Of a stretch of DNA of 19,555 nt, positions 9,115 to 19,337 are shown piece by piece (the stretch's first letter is position 1; each line of letters begins with the position of its first letter). The notes under the pieces were generated by a model. The model saw nothing but the letters and a program-made list of their open reading frames with translations. It did no database searches and had not been told where the DNA came from. Source of the DNA: Podila epigama (taxonomy: Eukaryota; Mortierellomycota; Mortierellomycetes; Mortierellales; Mortierellaceae). The stretch spans positions 796 to 20,350 of the forward strand of contig JAAAVE010000392.1 in the NCBI GenBank assembly GCA_015679605.1, read 5' to 3'. Position numbers and translations under genes: made by a program.

Positions 9115-11203
9115 TTGGGTCTGTGTCCTTTTCTGTGTTAGTGTGATTTCGAGTGGGCAGATGGAGTGGATGGTGATGAAGGTGAAGGAGGGCAAGTAAC
9201 GAGCACAGCAGTTTTTGTTTTGAGTTTGTGGTATATATGTTGCCGTTACTGTGAAAGAGGACGAGGTGGTGGGATAGGAGAAGATGAAGAAGAAGAAAGA
9301 ATGAAGAGTAGCGATAAAACTGAGGAAACCAGATGAAAGAAGAAAAAAAAAGAAAATTAAGGATTTTAGAGAGTGCTTTTATAGCTGTTTTTTTGTTTTT
9401 TTGTGATGCCCAATTGAAGAGAAAAAGACGAGAAAAATGTATGGCTGGCTGAGTGATGATTGAGCTGACCTGAAAACCCATCTCGCCTCTGTCCAACAGG
9501 AAAAGCCCCGCTCAAAGCTCGTCTTTTTCCAACGGATTTCTCGGTTCAGATCAATCGTTTCAGATGAGTGGACCACCGCACGCATGCACGCACAATGACC
9601 GACAAAAAACAGCCGACAGAAGCAGCAGCGGCAGTCTTTTTTTCTTTCTCTTGGACAGTTTGAACGATGAGATGAATGGGGCAAAAAGGGTTTTTTTTTT
9701 TTAAGTTCACTCGTTTCTTTTGTGTAACAGTGCGCGTGAGGGGGAGGATCAGGCGCGCTTTTTCTTATTTTACCCAACAATGATAGATTTTGCTATCCCA
9801 CACAAGTTTTTTCTCACATTCCTTCTTTTACCTCTTCACTATTCTTCTCGCGTTCGTTCATGGTTACGTACCAAGAGAAAGAGAGAGAGGGAAGAACACA
9901 TCTTGCATTGACACACTGGATACACAAGTACTGGCTAGAGAACAAGTCTAGCAGGTCGCCAAAGTAATATAATAGTTATTACATGCTTTCACTTTCAACA
10001 CGTTGAGGTAAACCAGATGCATCTTGGGTCACTGGAGTGCATGGCATGGAGGCAAGTAATTTACAGCATGCAAGGCTAGGCCAGTGAAGAAACTCTACAA
10101 TGAAATGTATGTAGACGTCTGAATACAAAAAGTAACTAGTGCATGGTCCACCGATCTCATCGAAATGCATTTCGCCCAAAGATGGAAAAAGCGATGAACA
10201 CTTGTTTTGGCAATGAAGATTTTTATTTTGGTTTCGTTGGGTTGTTAGTCAATGATCGAAGTGGGAGGGGGTTTGGCTAGACCAAAGAACATTTTCTTTT
10301 GTGGACATGCATGCGATGCATTACGTGGCTCAAGGTCCAACAAGAATTGGTGGGCTAGTGCGAGGGAGAAGGAAGAGTGTGTGTGAGAGAACAATGGGTC
10401 TGATCCGCAGCGGGGGAGGAAAAGGGGGGGGGTCTCGACAAAGTAGAACGAAGCAGCAACAATAGCGCCTGAATCTGATGACATTGCATAGCGCATTTGC
10501 ATGGCCCATGAGGTCGAAAGGTGTGAACAAGACAGAAAAAAAAAGAAAAAAAAAGTATGAAAAAAGGCGGACATCGAATGAGAAAGGAGTCAACTTTTTT
10601 TTTAATATTAGCCACCTTGATTTCGCATTATTCAATCTCAATTCAATAATTCAATTCTTCACACTTTTCTCCAACCCAAATGCTGTTCTGTTGTACAGTT
10701 GTACCTTCTTCTTCTTGTTCATTGTTCAAAAAGGACAAAAAGGCAAAGACGAATGGACGCATGTCAGTCAGTCATCCAGACAACATGTCGCCATCTCCCG
10801 CCCATTTGGTCATCCCTCTTCTCACTCGTTGTTAATAATCACCGCTGTTTGCACAACGCCATCAATGAGATCTCGACTCCCCCGTCTCACGATCTCGCCA
10901 TCGTCTAGCGTCTAGGTTTTTACTTTTTTTTTTTTTACTCACCCCTTTCACCTAACCATCCGTGACCATGACTCCATGCCAAACACCAACTCTTTTCTTT
11001 TTTTCATGGCTGTTATTTGACAAGCAAAGCATAGCTTTTGCAAACATGTCAGTGCGCTTGATTTCATAACTTTTTCACAAAAAAAAAGACTCTTGTCTAC
11101 CACTTTGACCTTTCGCATCAAAAGAAAAGAGAAGGGGAGGGAGGGAAAACAGTGAAATGAATCGGTGCGATTGCGCAATGTAATTAAGGTGTTGTAACGG
11201 CGA

Positions 11204-11225
11204 TTTTTTTTTTTTTTTTTTTTTT
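11204..11225 (+). repeat. 22-nt T homopolymer
   Basis: An uninterrupted T run, the longest homopolymer seen in the window, lies in the gene-poor region. It could be poly(dA:dT) nucleosome-excluding DNA or the trace of an old retroposed poly(A) tail; neither is shown. Confidence 0.8.
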
Positions 11226-11644
11226 GTTGTTTCTCCCACACGAAAACCTAATTTCAGTTTGTGCACCAAAAAAAGAAAGATTCCCAGGATTGGGTCAAAT
11301 GAAAATGCATAGGGAGATGAGGCTATGTGTATGGTCCATGGTTGTGTCTCTAACATAATGTGTGCGTTGAAAGGACATTTGACCATGCTTCCACCATTTA
11401 GGTAGAACACAGTTTTTTTTTCCTTTTCTTTTTGAATGAAAAAACAATGACATTGTTGCTTTTATCGCTTTTTTCTATCAATGTGTTTGTCCACAGTTAT
11501 TGTTACATGGTGGTGTGGTGTATGGTAGAATTTTTTTTTTTTGGAGTCATCGAAACTACTGGAAAAGTCCATGGTCACCTGCTGGCACTCATGATTGGCT
11601 TAAAAACTTCAACATAAATTAAAACTCTGCGAGTCTAACTTGGC

Positions 11645-11650
11645 TTTATT
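11645..11650 (-). terminator. Poly(A) signal of the disordered-protein gene
   Basis: TTTATT on the plus strand reads AATAAA on the minus strand, 14 nt past the stop at 11664. It is the nearest canonical signal. Confidence 0.45.
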
Positions 11651-11663
11651 TTCTTATTATATT

Positions 11664-14542
11664 TTACAGAGGCATGCTATCAAGCCAATCGACATCGAAT
11701 CGTCCAGGTCGGCACACTTCTGCAGGGATGCGGTCCATCCATTTTTCATCTGGCCCATTCTCTCCATTAGGCGACAGCTCATGCATGATCACTGGTGCCT
11801 TGTGAGGAATCGACAACGACATAGGTGACAAAGGCGACAAAGGTCCCGTCGACGATGCTGACTTGTCGACAACTGCAGCAGGCAGTGAATTGTCAGTAGT
11901 AATTGTCATGTTAGGGTCGCTTTCTTTGCGCTTCAAAGGTCGTTTCATCGCCATCAATGTTCTCGACGTGGCGCGGCGCAGCGTCCGGAACATGCCAGTG
12001 GTCGTTGGAGTGGTCGATGCCATGGAGGAAGGCGACGAGGAAGAGGAGCCGTTGCCTTGACCGTTCATCTCTTCAGAGTTCTCTAGGCTGCTCCTCTCAC
12101 CAGCCTCGGACCCGCTATCACTCTTGCCCTTGTTCCCGAGTACGTTGTCTTCACCGTGACCCACAACCGTTGCTTCTCCATCAAGGTTGTCTGAGCGGAA
12201 AACTCCATGCGTCATAAAGTAATCGTAATGGTAGCGGTAAAACGCCTCTGCATCAGGATGACTCTCTGTAGGGTCAATGCCTGCAGCCACCATGGCAGAC
12301 GTGTCATTCACATCGAGAATCTGGCACTCTTGCTCATGTTCACTCTCCTCATCGTCAGGCTGCCGCTGTTCCTCCATTGTCTTCATTCCGTTGCGTTGCT
12401 TTAGTTGCTCTTCTATAGGCGCCGTCCTGATAAGAGTCTGCAAACTAGCTGGGAACCGACGGCTCTTGGACCGCTCATAAAACTGAGGTCGCTCCCAGCT
12501 TTCTGAAAATGCAGAGTAGATGCTGTGGGCGGCCGTTGAGTGGATCGACTCGATTGACATGACACTCTGGCGCCGCAGGGGCGATAAGTAGGAACCGGAG
12601 ATACCAGCACCTGTCATCAGCATGGCGACACTACTGCGACGACGTCCACCACGGTTTCGGCTCACGTCTCGAGAATTGCGACGCTGAGTCCCGATACTTG
12701 CTCCTCCACACGAGAGACGACGACGTGGTGTCTCAGCATCCTGAAAGGTCAGTTTGAGATGGCGGCTTGCAGGCGCGGCTTCTGCAGAACAATCAGCATC
12801 AACAGCAACAGTAGCAGTACCGTTTTGATCCTTTTCAGGGATAGCATCCATACCCTTTGTTGTCGCTGTTGTTGTGGTTGCAGCCGTTACAGAGGTGTTG
12901 GGCATAGCGATCATGGACCGTTGCTCAATGGTCTTCAATGTAATATTTGGGCTAGTGGCGGAACGGGTCACTTGGCGTCGAGCACGGTACTTTTCATAGT
13001 GAGATCTGAACTTTGACTCTTTGCGGGCGAGAGGATGGCGGTGTGGCTTATACGGGTCAAGAGTGTTGTTGACCTTATTGGCTTCTGAGGACTTGTGCTC
13101 GGCTGATGTTGAGTCTGTTGCTGTTGTTGTTGTTGTTGCTGTTGTTGTCGTCATTGCTGTCTCTGTCGTGGATGAGGCATCTGAGAGTCGATAGCGTGCA
13201 CATGGCTCAGACGATTTGACCAAGGTATCGAGTAAAAGACTTGTTGGCACATCTGGGATCGAGTCTTGCTCCTCTTCCATCATTTTGTGCCGACTGTTTG
13301 TCCTGATATGTCCGCGGGTCGAGTGCATTCTACGGATCCTGGCCACTTCAACTGGCGGCGTGTCACGTCCCTCCGTCATAGGCGGAACATAGTTGGGCAA
13401 GCGACAGCTCATGCCATGAGAGAGTGACTTTGATCTCAAGACAGCTCTACGATTCAGGCGCTCACGTTGCTGAGCATCCTCGGTGATGTCAAGGGTACGA
13501 CCATGGGTGGGATCGACAGGGACTATGGTCGATCCGTAAGGTGAGGCGTATTCGAGACGTCCCTCGTAAGGGAACATGGGTGGTGGACTTGTCCCGGTGG
13601 TGGTAGTGGTAGTGGATTGGTGATGCGCATCGTCGTCTACGAGAGTTGTAGGAACAGCACTTTTGGTCTCGTCTGGGTAAAGTATGTACATGGGTTGGTC
13701 TTCACTGCTCACGACGAGTTTTGACAGCTTGCGACGGAGGCTTGCACCCACTAGGTGATAAGAATTTACAATGAGAAGGAGGGTGAGAGGTGAGTGAGGC
13801 ATTGCGCATGAAAGATTGGCACTCCATGCTTGCATGGCGTGTTTGGAGTTATGAAGTTATGAAGAAATGAAGTAATGAAGTAATGAAGTAATGAAGTAAT
13901 GAATGAAAGATTGAAAGATAGATAGATAGAAGAAAGGAAGGGGGGGGAAAAAAGCCTGAACAACCTACATTTTCTAACGCCTTTGAAAGAGGCCTTTGTG
14001 CTGGTGGTGTCGTCCTTTTCGACAAAAGTGGAACTACTGCCGTACCTGTCAAAGCTGACAGTTCGACGATGGCCACGAATGTGTGGTTCAGTGGGTGTTG
14101 ATGAAACTATGTTCTCAGTGCCATCCTCCGCCTGATCAGTGGTATTGGTATTGGTATTGGTATTCACATCACGATCACCATCACCATTTTCGGGACGGAC
14201 ACATTCTTCGGATGGGAAATGTGTGGCTGAGGGTGTGTCTGGCGGAGAACCTGCCTCTGAAGAAGAGCGACTTGAAGGTAGGCACATGTCGCTGTTGACT
14301 GAGATGTTGGACATGGAGTGCTTGTGGGACAGCTGGTGGGTCAGATGGAGAGTGGGTTTTGGAAGGGCATCAGGCTCCAACTTGGAGTTGACATCGATAT
14401 GTGGAGACATGTCTGGAGCAATACAAGGTGTTGAATGTTCGAGGTGTGCGTCTGGTAAAGCAATGGTGGTTGTGGTCGTGAGTGTGGTCGTACTCGAGGG
14501 TTCCAGAATGTGAGTGCTGCTGAAGTAGTGGATGGTTGTCAT
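11664..14542 (-). CDS. Large Ser/Thr-rich, mostly disordered protein of unknown function
   Basis: Two exons on the minus strand, 14542-13969 and 13750-11664, around a 218-nt intron (GTAGGT...CTAG) whose phase-1 ends match, giving 886 residues. I recognise no catalytic domain, signal peptide or membrane segment. The protein is rich in Ser, Thr, Arg and Asp/Glu, with an Asn-Thr run, two Thr runs and a Ser run. Short basic-Ser motifs are frequent: RRTVSF near 158-164, RRLS (S538), RRNS (S551), RRSS (S565), RRQS (S587) and RRAT (T786). More ordered-looking patches are GVRKLGASLRRKLSKLVV at the exon junction, DAEAFYRYHYDYFMTHGVF near 691-709, and the last 20 residues (EVCRPGRFDVDWLDSMPL). A regulatory or scaffold protein under kinase control is plausible but not shown. 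The start at 14542 opens the frame. Confidence 0.8.
13851..13898. repeat. 8-nt tandem repeat (ATGAAGTA) inside an intron
   Basis: Six consecutive 8-nt units, the last four identical (ATGAAGTA), followed by GATA units at about 13917-13930. The unit is not a multiple of three and lies wholly inside the intron at 13751-13968, so it does not change the protein. Confidence 0.85.
14141..14164. repeat. GGTATT hexanucleotide repeat coding for Asn-Thr
   Basis: Four perfect GGTATT units on the plus strand encode an alternating Asn-Thr run in exon 1 of the disordered protein. A change in unit number would keep frame. Confidence 0.85.
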
Positions 14543-14910
14543 GGTTGTTGTGGAACTTGTGTGTGGTGTGTGTAAGTGATAGGGTATGTGAGGCGAAGTT
14601 GTTGAAACAAGGAAGGTGGGTATAGAAGGTATAGATAGCAGTCTACGGCAGGTACAGAATGAAAGAATGAAGAATTGAGGAATTGAAGAGTGAAGCGAAG
14701 AGTTGAAGAGTGAAGTGAAGAAAGAAAGAAAAGAAAGAAAAGAAAAGAAAAAGGAAAAGGAAAGTGATCACCCAAAAAATGATAAAAGATAAATACATGG
14801 CGGGATGCCAATGGCTGATGCGACGATCAAAAGTCAGGGCAAAAAAAAGCACCACAGATGCACATTCATACAAACAGATAACACAGCCAGCATTCACATA
14901 CAGACAACAG

Positions 14911-14948
14911 ACACACACACATACACAAACACATACACATACACATAT
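14911..14948. repeat. AC-rich microsatellite
   Basis: ACACACAC followed by ATACAC and ACACAT units on the plus strand, 370-405 nt upstream of the start at 14542. Confidence 0.8.
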
Positions 14949-15090
14949 GACAGCTGCGAATGAAATCATAATCAAGGGACAAGGGTGGCTTTGAAGATGC
15001 AGGGACCCCAGATGTACATGTAGATTATTAAAAGACAAGGGTAGGGTACATGAACATGAAAGGGGTCCGACCCAACCCAGAAAGTAGTCA

Positions 15091-15150
15091 AGGGGCACAG
15101 AGGGGGGCACAACAGCTAAGTTGCACAGGGGGCACAAGGGGCACAGAGGC
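15091..15150 (+). other. GGGGCACA repeat block, possible G-quadruplex
   Basis: Four G runs of 4, 6, 5 and 4 lie at 15092-15095, 15102-15107, 15128-15132 and 15138-15141. Each is followed by CACA, so this is also an imperfect repeat of GGGGCACA. The second loop is 20 nt, long for a standard quadruplex. Confidence 0.5.
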
Positions 15151-15531
15151 ACAGCAAAAAAAATTTAAATTAAAAAAAACATCAGCCACATGGCCCATTC
15201 ACATTTCACAGATATATTTACATATTATTCAGGAACCAAAAAATAGAGAGGCTGATTCACTTTGTCAAACCTTGATCTGATTTGCAAAGGGAAGGAAGCG
15301 GGGGGGCCGTGTCGCTTTTTGTTGACTCTTTTATTTGTTGCTCGCGTGGGCGTAATCACTCATCGGGGTTTGAGGAGAGGCTTGAGTTGCTGTTGCAAGA
15401 CTGGGTTAACATGGATTGGATGGTTATTCATCTTGAACTCAAGAATAGAAAAAAAAAAAAAAAAAGTTCTCCAAGGGCGGTCAGAGTGGCGACCAACCTG
15501 TCATTAACCTTGTTCTTATCACAAGTCATTG

Positions 15532-15537
15532 TTTATT
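15532..15537 (-). terminator. Poly(A) signal of the four-helix membrane protein gene
   Basis: AATAAA on the minus strand, 18 nt past the TAG stop at 15557-15555. Confidence 0.45.
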
Positions 15538-15554
15538 CTTCTGACACTATGGGA

Positions 15555-18440
15555 CTAGAGATACCCATACCCATCGTATTCGTACCCATGTCCAGGCCCA
15601 TGTCCAGCCTTCATCATATCCGCTTGCTCCAGCCCTTGCAGATCAATCTCCAAGTTGATGGACACATCAAGTGCATATGGATCATCGTACCCAGCATCTT
15701 CCTCAGTCCTCATTTGGCCATCACAGCCTGAACCTGTACTTGCTCCTCCTCCTACACTAATACTTTGGTCATGAAAACCTGCATTGTCGTATCTTTGCTC
15801 ATATACATTGTCATCATCTTCATCATCATAGCACTCATCGTCTTCACTGTCATGACGATGATATGCCTCATAGCCATAATCATAGTCATCATACCCATCA
15901 CCATCATCATATCCACCCTCATGACCATCCTCCTCTTCCTCCTCATGAACCTCGTCCCAGGGCTGAATCAGAGGTCGAAGTGGCGCAGGCGGTGCAGTGG
16001 ACAGGTACTCAATGTCTTGCTGTGTCAACATCCGTGGCGGCTCTCCATCTTCCTCATCTGGATGAAGCATAATGCTCGGCACCTGTGGAACTACAACCTT
16101 TGCTACAGAAGCAACAGTCGCTGCTGCTGTCGTCTTGTTGGCATTGTTTTGACAATTCCTCTTTGAAAAAGCGTTGGCAAAGTAACTATGGGCCGTAAAG
16201 GTTGATGCTGGTTCAGAAGACGCCTCAATGGACCGGCTCTTCTTCCAGTACTTGAGTGGGAGTGAAGGAATACCTGATTTTGTTTTTGAAGAGGGTGAGG
16301 TTGGTGAGTCGAGGCTGGTGGGCGAATCAGGCTGTTCATTCGCTGCCTCTGAACTGTGACTGTTGGCATGGTAAGACGTGGTCGTGATCATAGAGGTCTG
16401 CTCGTGGGATACGTCCGAAGTGTTGGACTGAGGTGCAGTGGGTGGTGAGATCATGCACATGCTATTGAACTGGTCCCCATATTCAACTTGTTCATCAAAA
16501 TGGTTGTTGAAGGATGATCTTCGGGCAGGCACAAGGGGGAAATGAACACGGTGAACTTGAGTTTGAGTCTCTTCCGGCAGTGATGACATCTCGTACTTTT
16601 GATCTTGTTCCATCAAAAGCTGCCATGTGGAAGTCCGCTGGTACTGGTGGTGATGGTGGTGACCTTGCCGCTGTTGTTGCATCTTTTCCAACTGATGTAC
16701 TTGTTCTTTGGAGAGGATAGATGGGATGGAGGGTTGAGACTCGCCGTCGTTAAACATGATTGGCCCTTTTGCTACCTCCAAACCGTCGAGTGTCGTTGTG
16801 CTCGAGAGCGTTGCCACCTCTGCTGTAGAATCTACGTCGGTATTGCTCTTCTTGGACGCACTTGTTGAAGCGATTGATGAGTTTGAGCGTTGGCTGCTCT
16901 CAGAGATCCTTTCAACAAACACTTGTTCGGGGTTTTGGTTTTGTCCCTGTTGATGATGGTGTTGCGATGGTGATGATTGTGGTTGTGGTTGTTGTTGCTG
17001 CTGATGATGATGATGCAACGGCTCCTGGCCTAATGCGTGACTGTACATCCTCGAGCGCTCCGATGGTGATGCTATCATGCCATTGGCATTCTCAAGTTGC
17101 GTCTTTGTTGTGACGGTCCTAGACTGGCTCGGCTCTTCGTTCTGTACAGCGCTGAAGATCATGTCCGAGAGTGATTCTCCAGGCAGGGCAAAGGGAATGC
17201 TGGTATAGGACGCATCCTCAAAGCCATAATTATGATTGGTGATGTAGATGACGCTCGACCGTGGCGCAGGAGCCACGACAGCAGCCTCAGGTATAGAAAT
17301 CTCTGTGCTCATCCTGGTAGTGTCCAGCTGGATATGGTCATGCTCGGCACGGAAGGTCACCACAACCTGTGAAATCCTGCGATTGTTGGGGATAAGAATG
17401 GCATGACCATCTTTCACATTGTCTGATGGCTCGTGATCCATGTCCTGGATGAACGCATTGGCATGGCGAGTCTTTTGATTCTTTTCAGACAGTCCTCTCC
17501 TCGATGGATGGTGAATCGAGTTTGTGGGCGAGATAACAGAGGGTTTCCGGAAGCTGAACAGACTCGGACGACGGCCCATCTTTTGCTGTTGTTGATGTGC
17601 ATTATCGAGACGGTGGCGCTGATGAAACGAGCCCAGCTTTGGATGTTGGATTTCAAATCCGAGGGTGGGGTCAGATGCTGCCGCCCTCGCTACCGCAATG
17701 CACGCCAGGGAGCCACACCAGGCAAAACATTGAACGCCGTAAAGCACCGGAATGACAATCCATGTTGGATCCGACGGGTTCTCTAGGATCCTTTCGCCGA
17801 CTGTCAATGTAGGGTTCATGAATGACTCTGGGATGATAACGAGCCCGCAGATGATGAGCACATGTGTGATTGCAAGAATTGACCAGATGCCCATGAGTGT
17901 CGAGTACTATTGAAAAGTAGGGAAAAGTTGGTAGAAAGAAGACTGGCCTGTTAAAAAAAAAGATGTGCACTTTGTTTCTACATGGAGAGTTGATTAGGTG
18001 AAGATGCATAGGACGAAGAAGAGTAAAAGGACGCGTACACAGTAAAGATAGCCCATGCTTTTTTTGTGAGCAGCACCGATGCCAATCAAGACAAAGCAGC
18101 AGCCGACACTTGAGAGGATGGTCCCAATCCAGGCCCCTCCATCAGCGAGTAGCGACGTCAATATAAGGAGCACAGCCTAAAACAAACAAGGTGAAGTTGA
18201 GTCGTGGTAAAAAGTCGACGGGTCAATGTTAGAAAAAGGCACAGTTGCAATAGTCTAGGGAACTGGGAACTGGGAACAGGGCACATTCACATCAACCCTA
18301 GACCCTAGATTTGAGCCCCCCTTCCTCCTCCCCTCCTTCCTTCCTAGTGCTTAATTTAAAGTTTTTCTCCATATGATCACCGCATTTACAGCTTGAAGCC
18401 ATAGAGAAGCCTTCAGGATGTTGGTTGGGCCGATGGGCAT
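15555..18440 (-). CDS. Four-helix membrane protein with a very long low-complexity tail, unknown family
   Basis: Exons on the minus strand: 18440-18390, 18176-18039 and 17906-15555, with introns of 213 nt (GTAAAT...TTAG) and 132 nt (GTACGC...ATAG). All junctions are phase 0, giving 846 residues. Hydrophobic segments lie at about 8-28, 33-53, 67-88 and 112-136. The HKKS loop after helix 2 and the basic tail suggest that both ends are cytosolic. The remaining 710 residues look disordered: RRPSLFSFRKPS near the start, a His/Gln-rich stretch (genome about 16930-17010), many Ser/Thr, then a strongly acidic run with repeated Asp, Glu and Tyr (about 15780-15955) and a Gly/Tyr-rich end (HGPGHGYEYDGYGYL). 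Helix number recalls MARVEL or tetraspanin-like proteins, but I see no diagnostic motif of either. The first exon is the least certain; it was chosen because it supplies an ATG, most of helix 1 and a matching phase. Confidence 0.75.
18253..18303. repeat. 8-bp inverted repeat in intron 1 of the membrane protein gene
   Basis: GTCTAGGG at 18253-18260 and CCCTAGAC at 18296-18303 are exact reverse complements with 35 nt between; GAACTGG-like units lie in the loop. A weak hairpin is possible in the pre-mRNA. Confidence 0.5.
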
Positions 18441-18742
18441 AATGGAATGAATGGAACGAATGAGCCAACAACGGGGTCGTGCAATGGCTTATTGAAACTA
18501 CAAGTGTTGACAAAAGTTGTTCCTTTCTTTGACAAGAAGAAATATGTGTGGTAAGGATGGGTATGACAATGAGAAGGAATTGCGTTTTGGTGTTTCGTAG
18601 TGGTGGGTGGGTGAGGGGTCGTGAAATGGAGCACACTGATGAATGTGAAATGAGTGTGGAATGGGTCATCAACGGGATCGGAAAAGGAAACAAAGTGTTG
18701 CGAGTTGAAAAGTGTTCGAAGGCAACTCTGAAATGGCGGCAA

Positions 18743-18789
18743 GGGAAGAGGTGGGGGAAGGGAGGGAAGGGGAGGGGGAGGATGGGGGG
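18743..18789 (+). other. G-run purine block, likely G-quadruplex or triplex former
   Basis: Six G runs in 37 nt (18753-18757, 18760-18762, 18764-18766, 18769-18772, 18774-18778, 18784-18789), with one more at 18743-18745, separated by 1 to 5 nt that are nearly all purines. The coding strand of the downstream gene is the C/T strand, and the block lies about 300-350 nt before its ATG. Confidence 0.7.
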
Positions 18790-18869
18790 AAACAAAAAGG
18801 GAAAAAAGAAACAAAAGATGAAAAGAAAAGAGAGAGAGAAGCAGAGAAGCAGCGAACAAAGGAAACAAA

Positions 18870-18901
18870 CCATCCAACCATCCATCCATCCATCCATCCA
18901 T
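18870..18901. repeat. CCAT tetranucleotide microsatellite
   Basis: About seven CCAT units with one CCAA variant on the plus strand. The same TGGA/CCAT family of repeats occurs in the MFS intron at 8351-8388, in the opposite orientation. Confidence 0.85.
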
Positions 18902-19337
18902 TGCATTGGACCATGTGGAACCAACATGGATGCCCAGACGATGCCAGGCAAAACGTAGCCAGACAGGCACTGCTACCCAGGCAATGCAATTGCAGTCTGG
19001 CAACGTACATGACCTGGCAACTTTGTGTGTGCATCCTGCTTTGAGTTTACGCCATGTCAACTCTTTCCTATCCTCCTCCTTTTTTGGACCCCATGTCAAA
19101 AGGACCATGGCTTGCCAGGCACCAGGCAGCCATGCATTTTAACTACTTTATGATGCACAATCCTTCTTTTATTATTATTATTATTGTAATGTACATATAA
19201 CATATAAATAATATTCATGACTATAAAAGCACGCATGCGACATACTATCCGTCCTACCAAGACCAACATCCATCCACATCCAATCCATGTGAGCCATTCC
19301 TGGAGTACAAGCACAAAGATTCAACAAAAACAAGTGC

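Larger units (their letters stand above)
9115..11663. other. 2.5-kb region without a convincing gene; upstream DNA of the MFS gene
   Basis: This lies upstream of the MFS start and downstream of the 3' end of the disordered-protein gene at 11664. Frames of 60-145 codons exist but are low-complexity or lack protein-like composition. The DNA holds several A/T homopolymer runs (a 22-T run at 11204-11225, shorter runs near 9690, 10540, 10925 and 11530), a G run near 10423-10431, and GCATGC-rich text around 9980-10320. I saw no tRNA B-box or rRNA match. Long promoter, noncoding RNA or a gene with very short exons are all possible. Confidence 0.5.
14543..15554. promoter_or_regulatory. Region between two minus-strand genes: promoter side and 3' side
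   Basis: Just upstream of the ATG at 14542, the minus strand is C/T-rich to about 14760, like the upstream DNA of the plus-strand genes. Further on lie an AC-rich microsatellite, a block of GGGGCACA-like repeats at 15091-15150, an A run at 15450-15465, and AATAAA on the minus strand at 15537-15532, 18 nt past the stop of the next gene. No protein-like frame was found. Confidence 0.5.
18441..19337. promoter_or_regulatory. Upstream region of the four-helix membrane protein gene
   Basis: This 0.9-kb stretch has no convincing gene. From the ATG outward it holds a G-run purine block (18743-18789), A/G-rich DNA to about 18860, a CCAT microsatellite (18870-18901), a cluster of CCAGGCA/TGCCAGG motifs (18942-19129) and an AT-rich part (19160-19220) with AATAAA on the minus strand at 19173-19168. 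The AT-rich end may be the 3' UTR of another minus-strand gene. Confidence 0.5.

Noticed and set aside
10478-10915. 145-codon plus-strand frame in the gene-free region
   Set aside because: Lys-rich and Phe-rich runs come from A and T tracts; no protein-like pattern and no conserved motif.
18296-18310. CCCTAGACCCTAGA as telomere-like repeat
   Set aside because: Two imperfect units only, inside an intron; no true tandem array.
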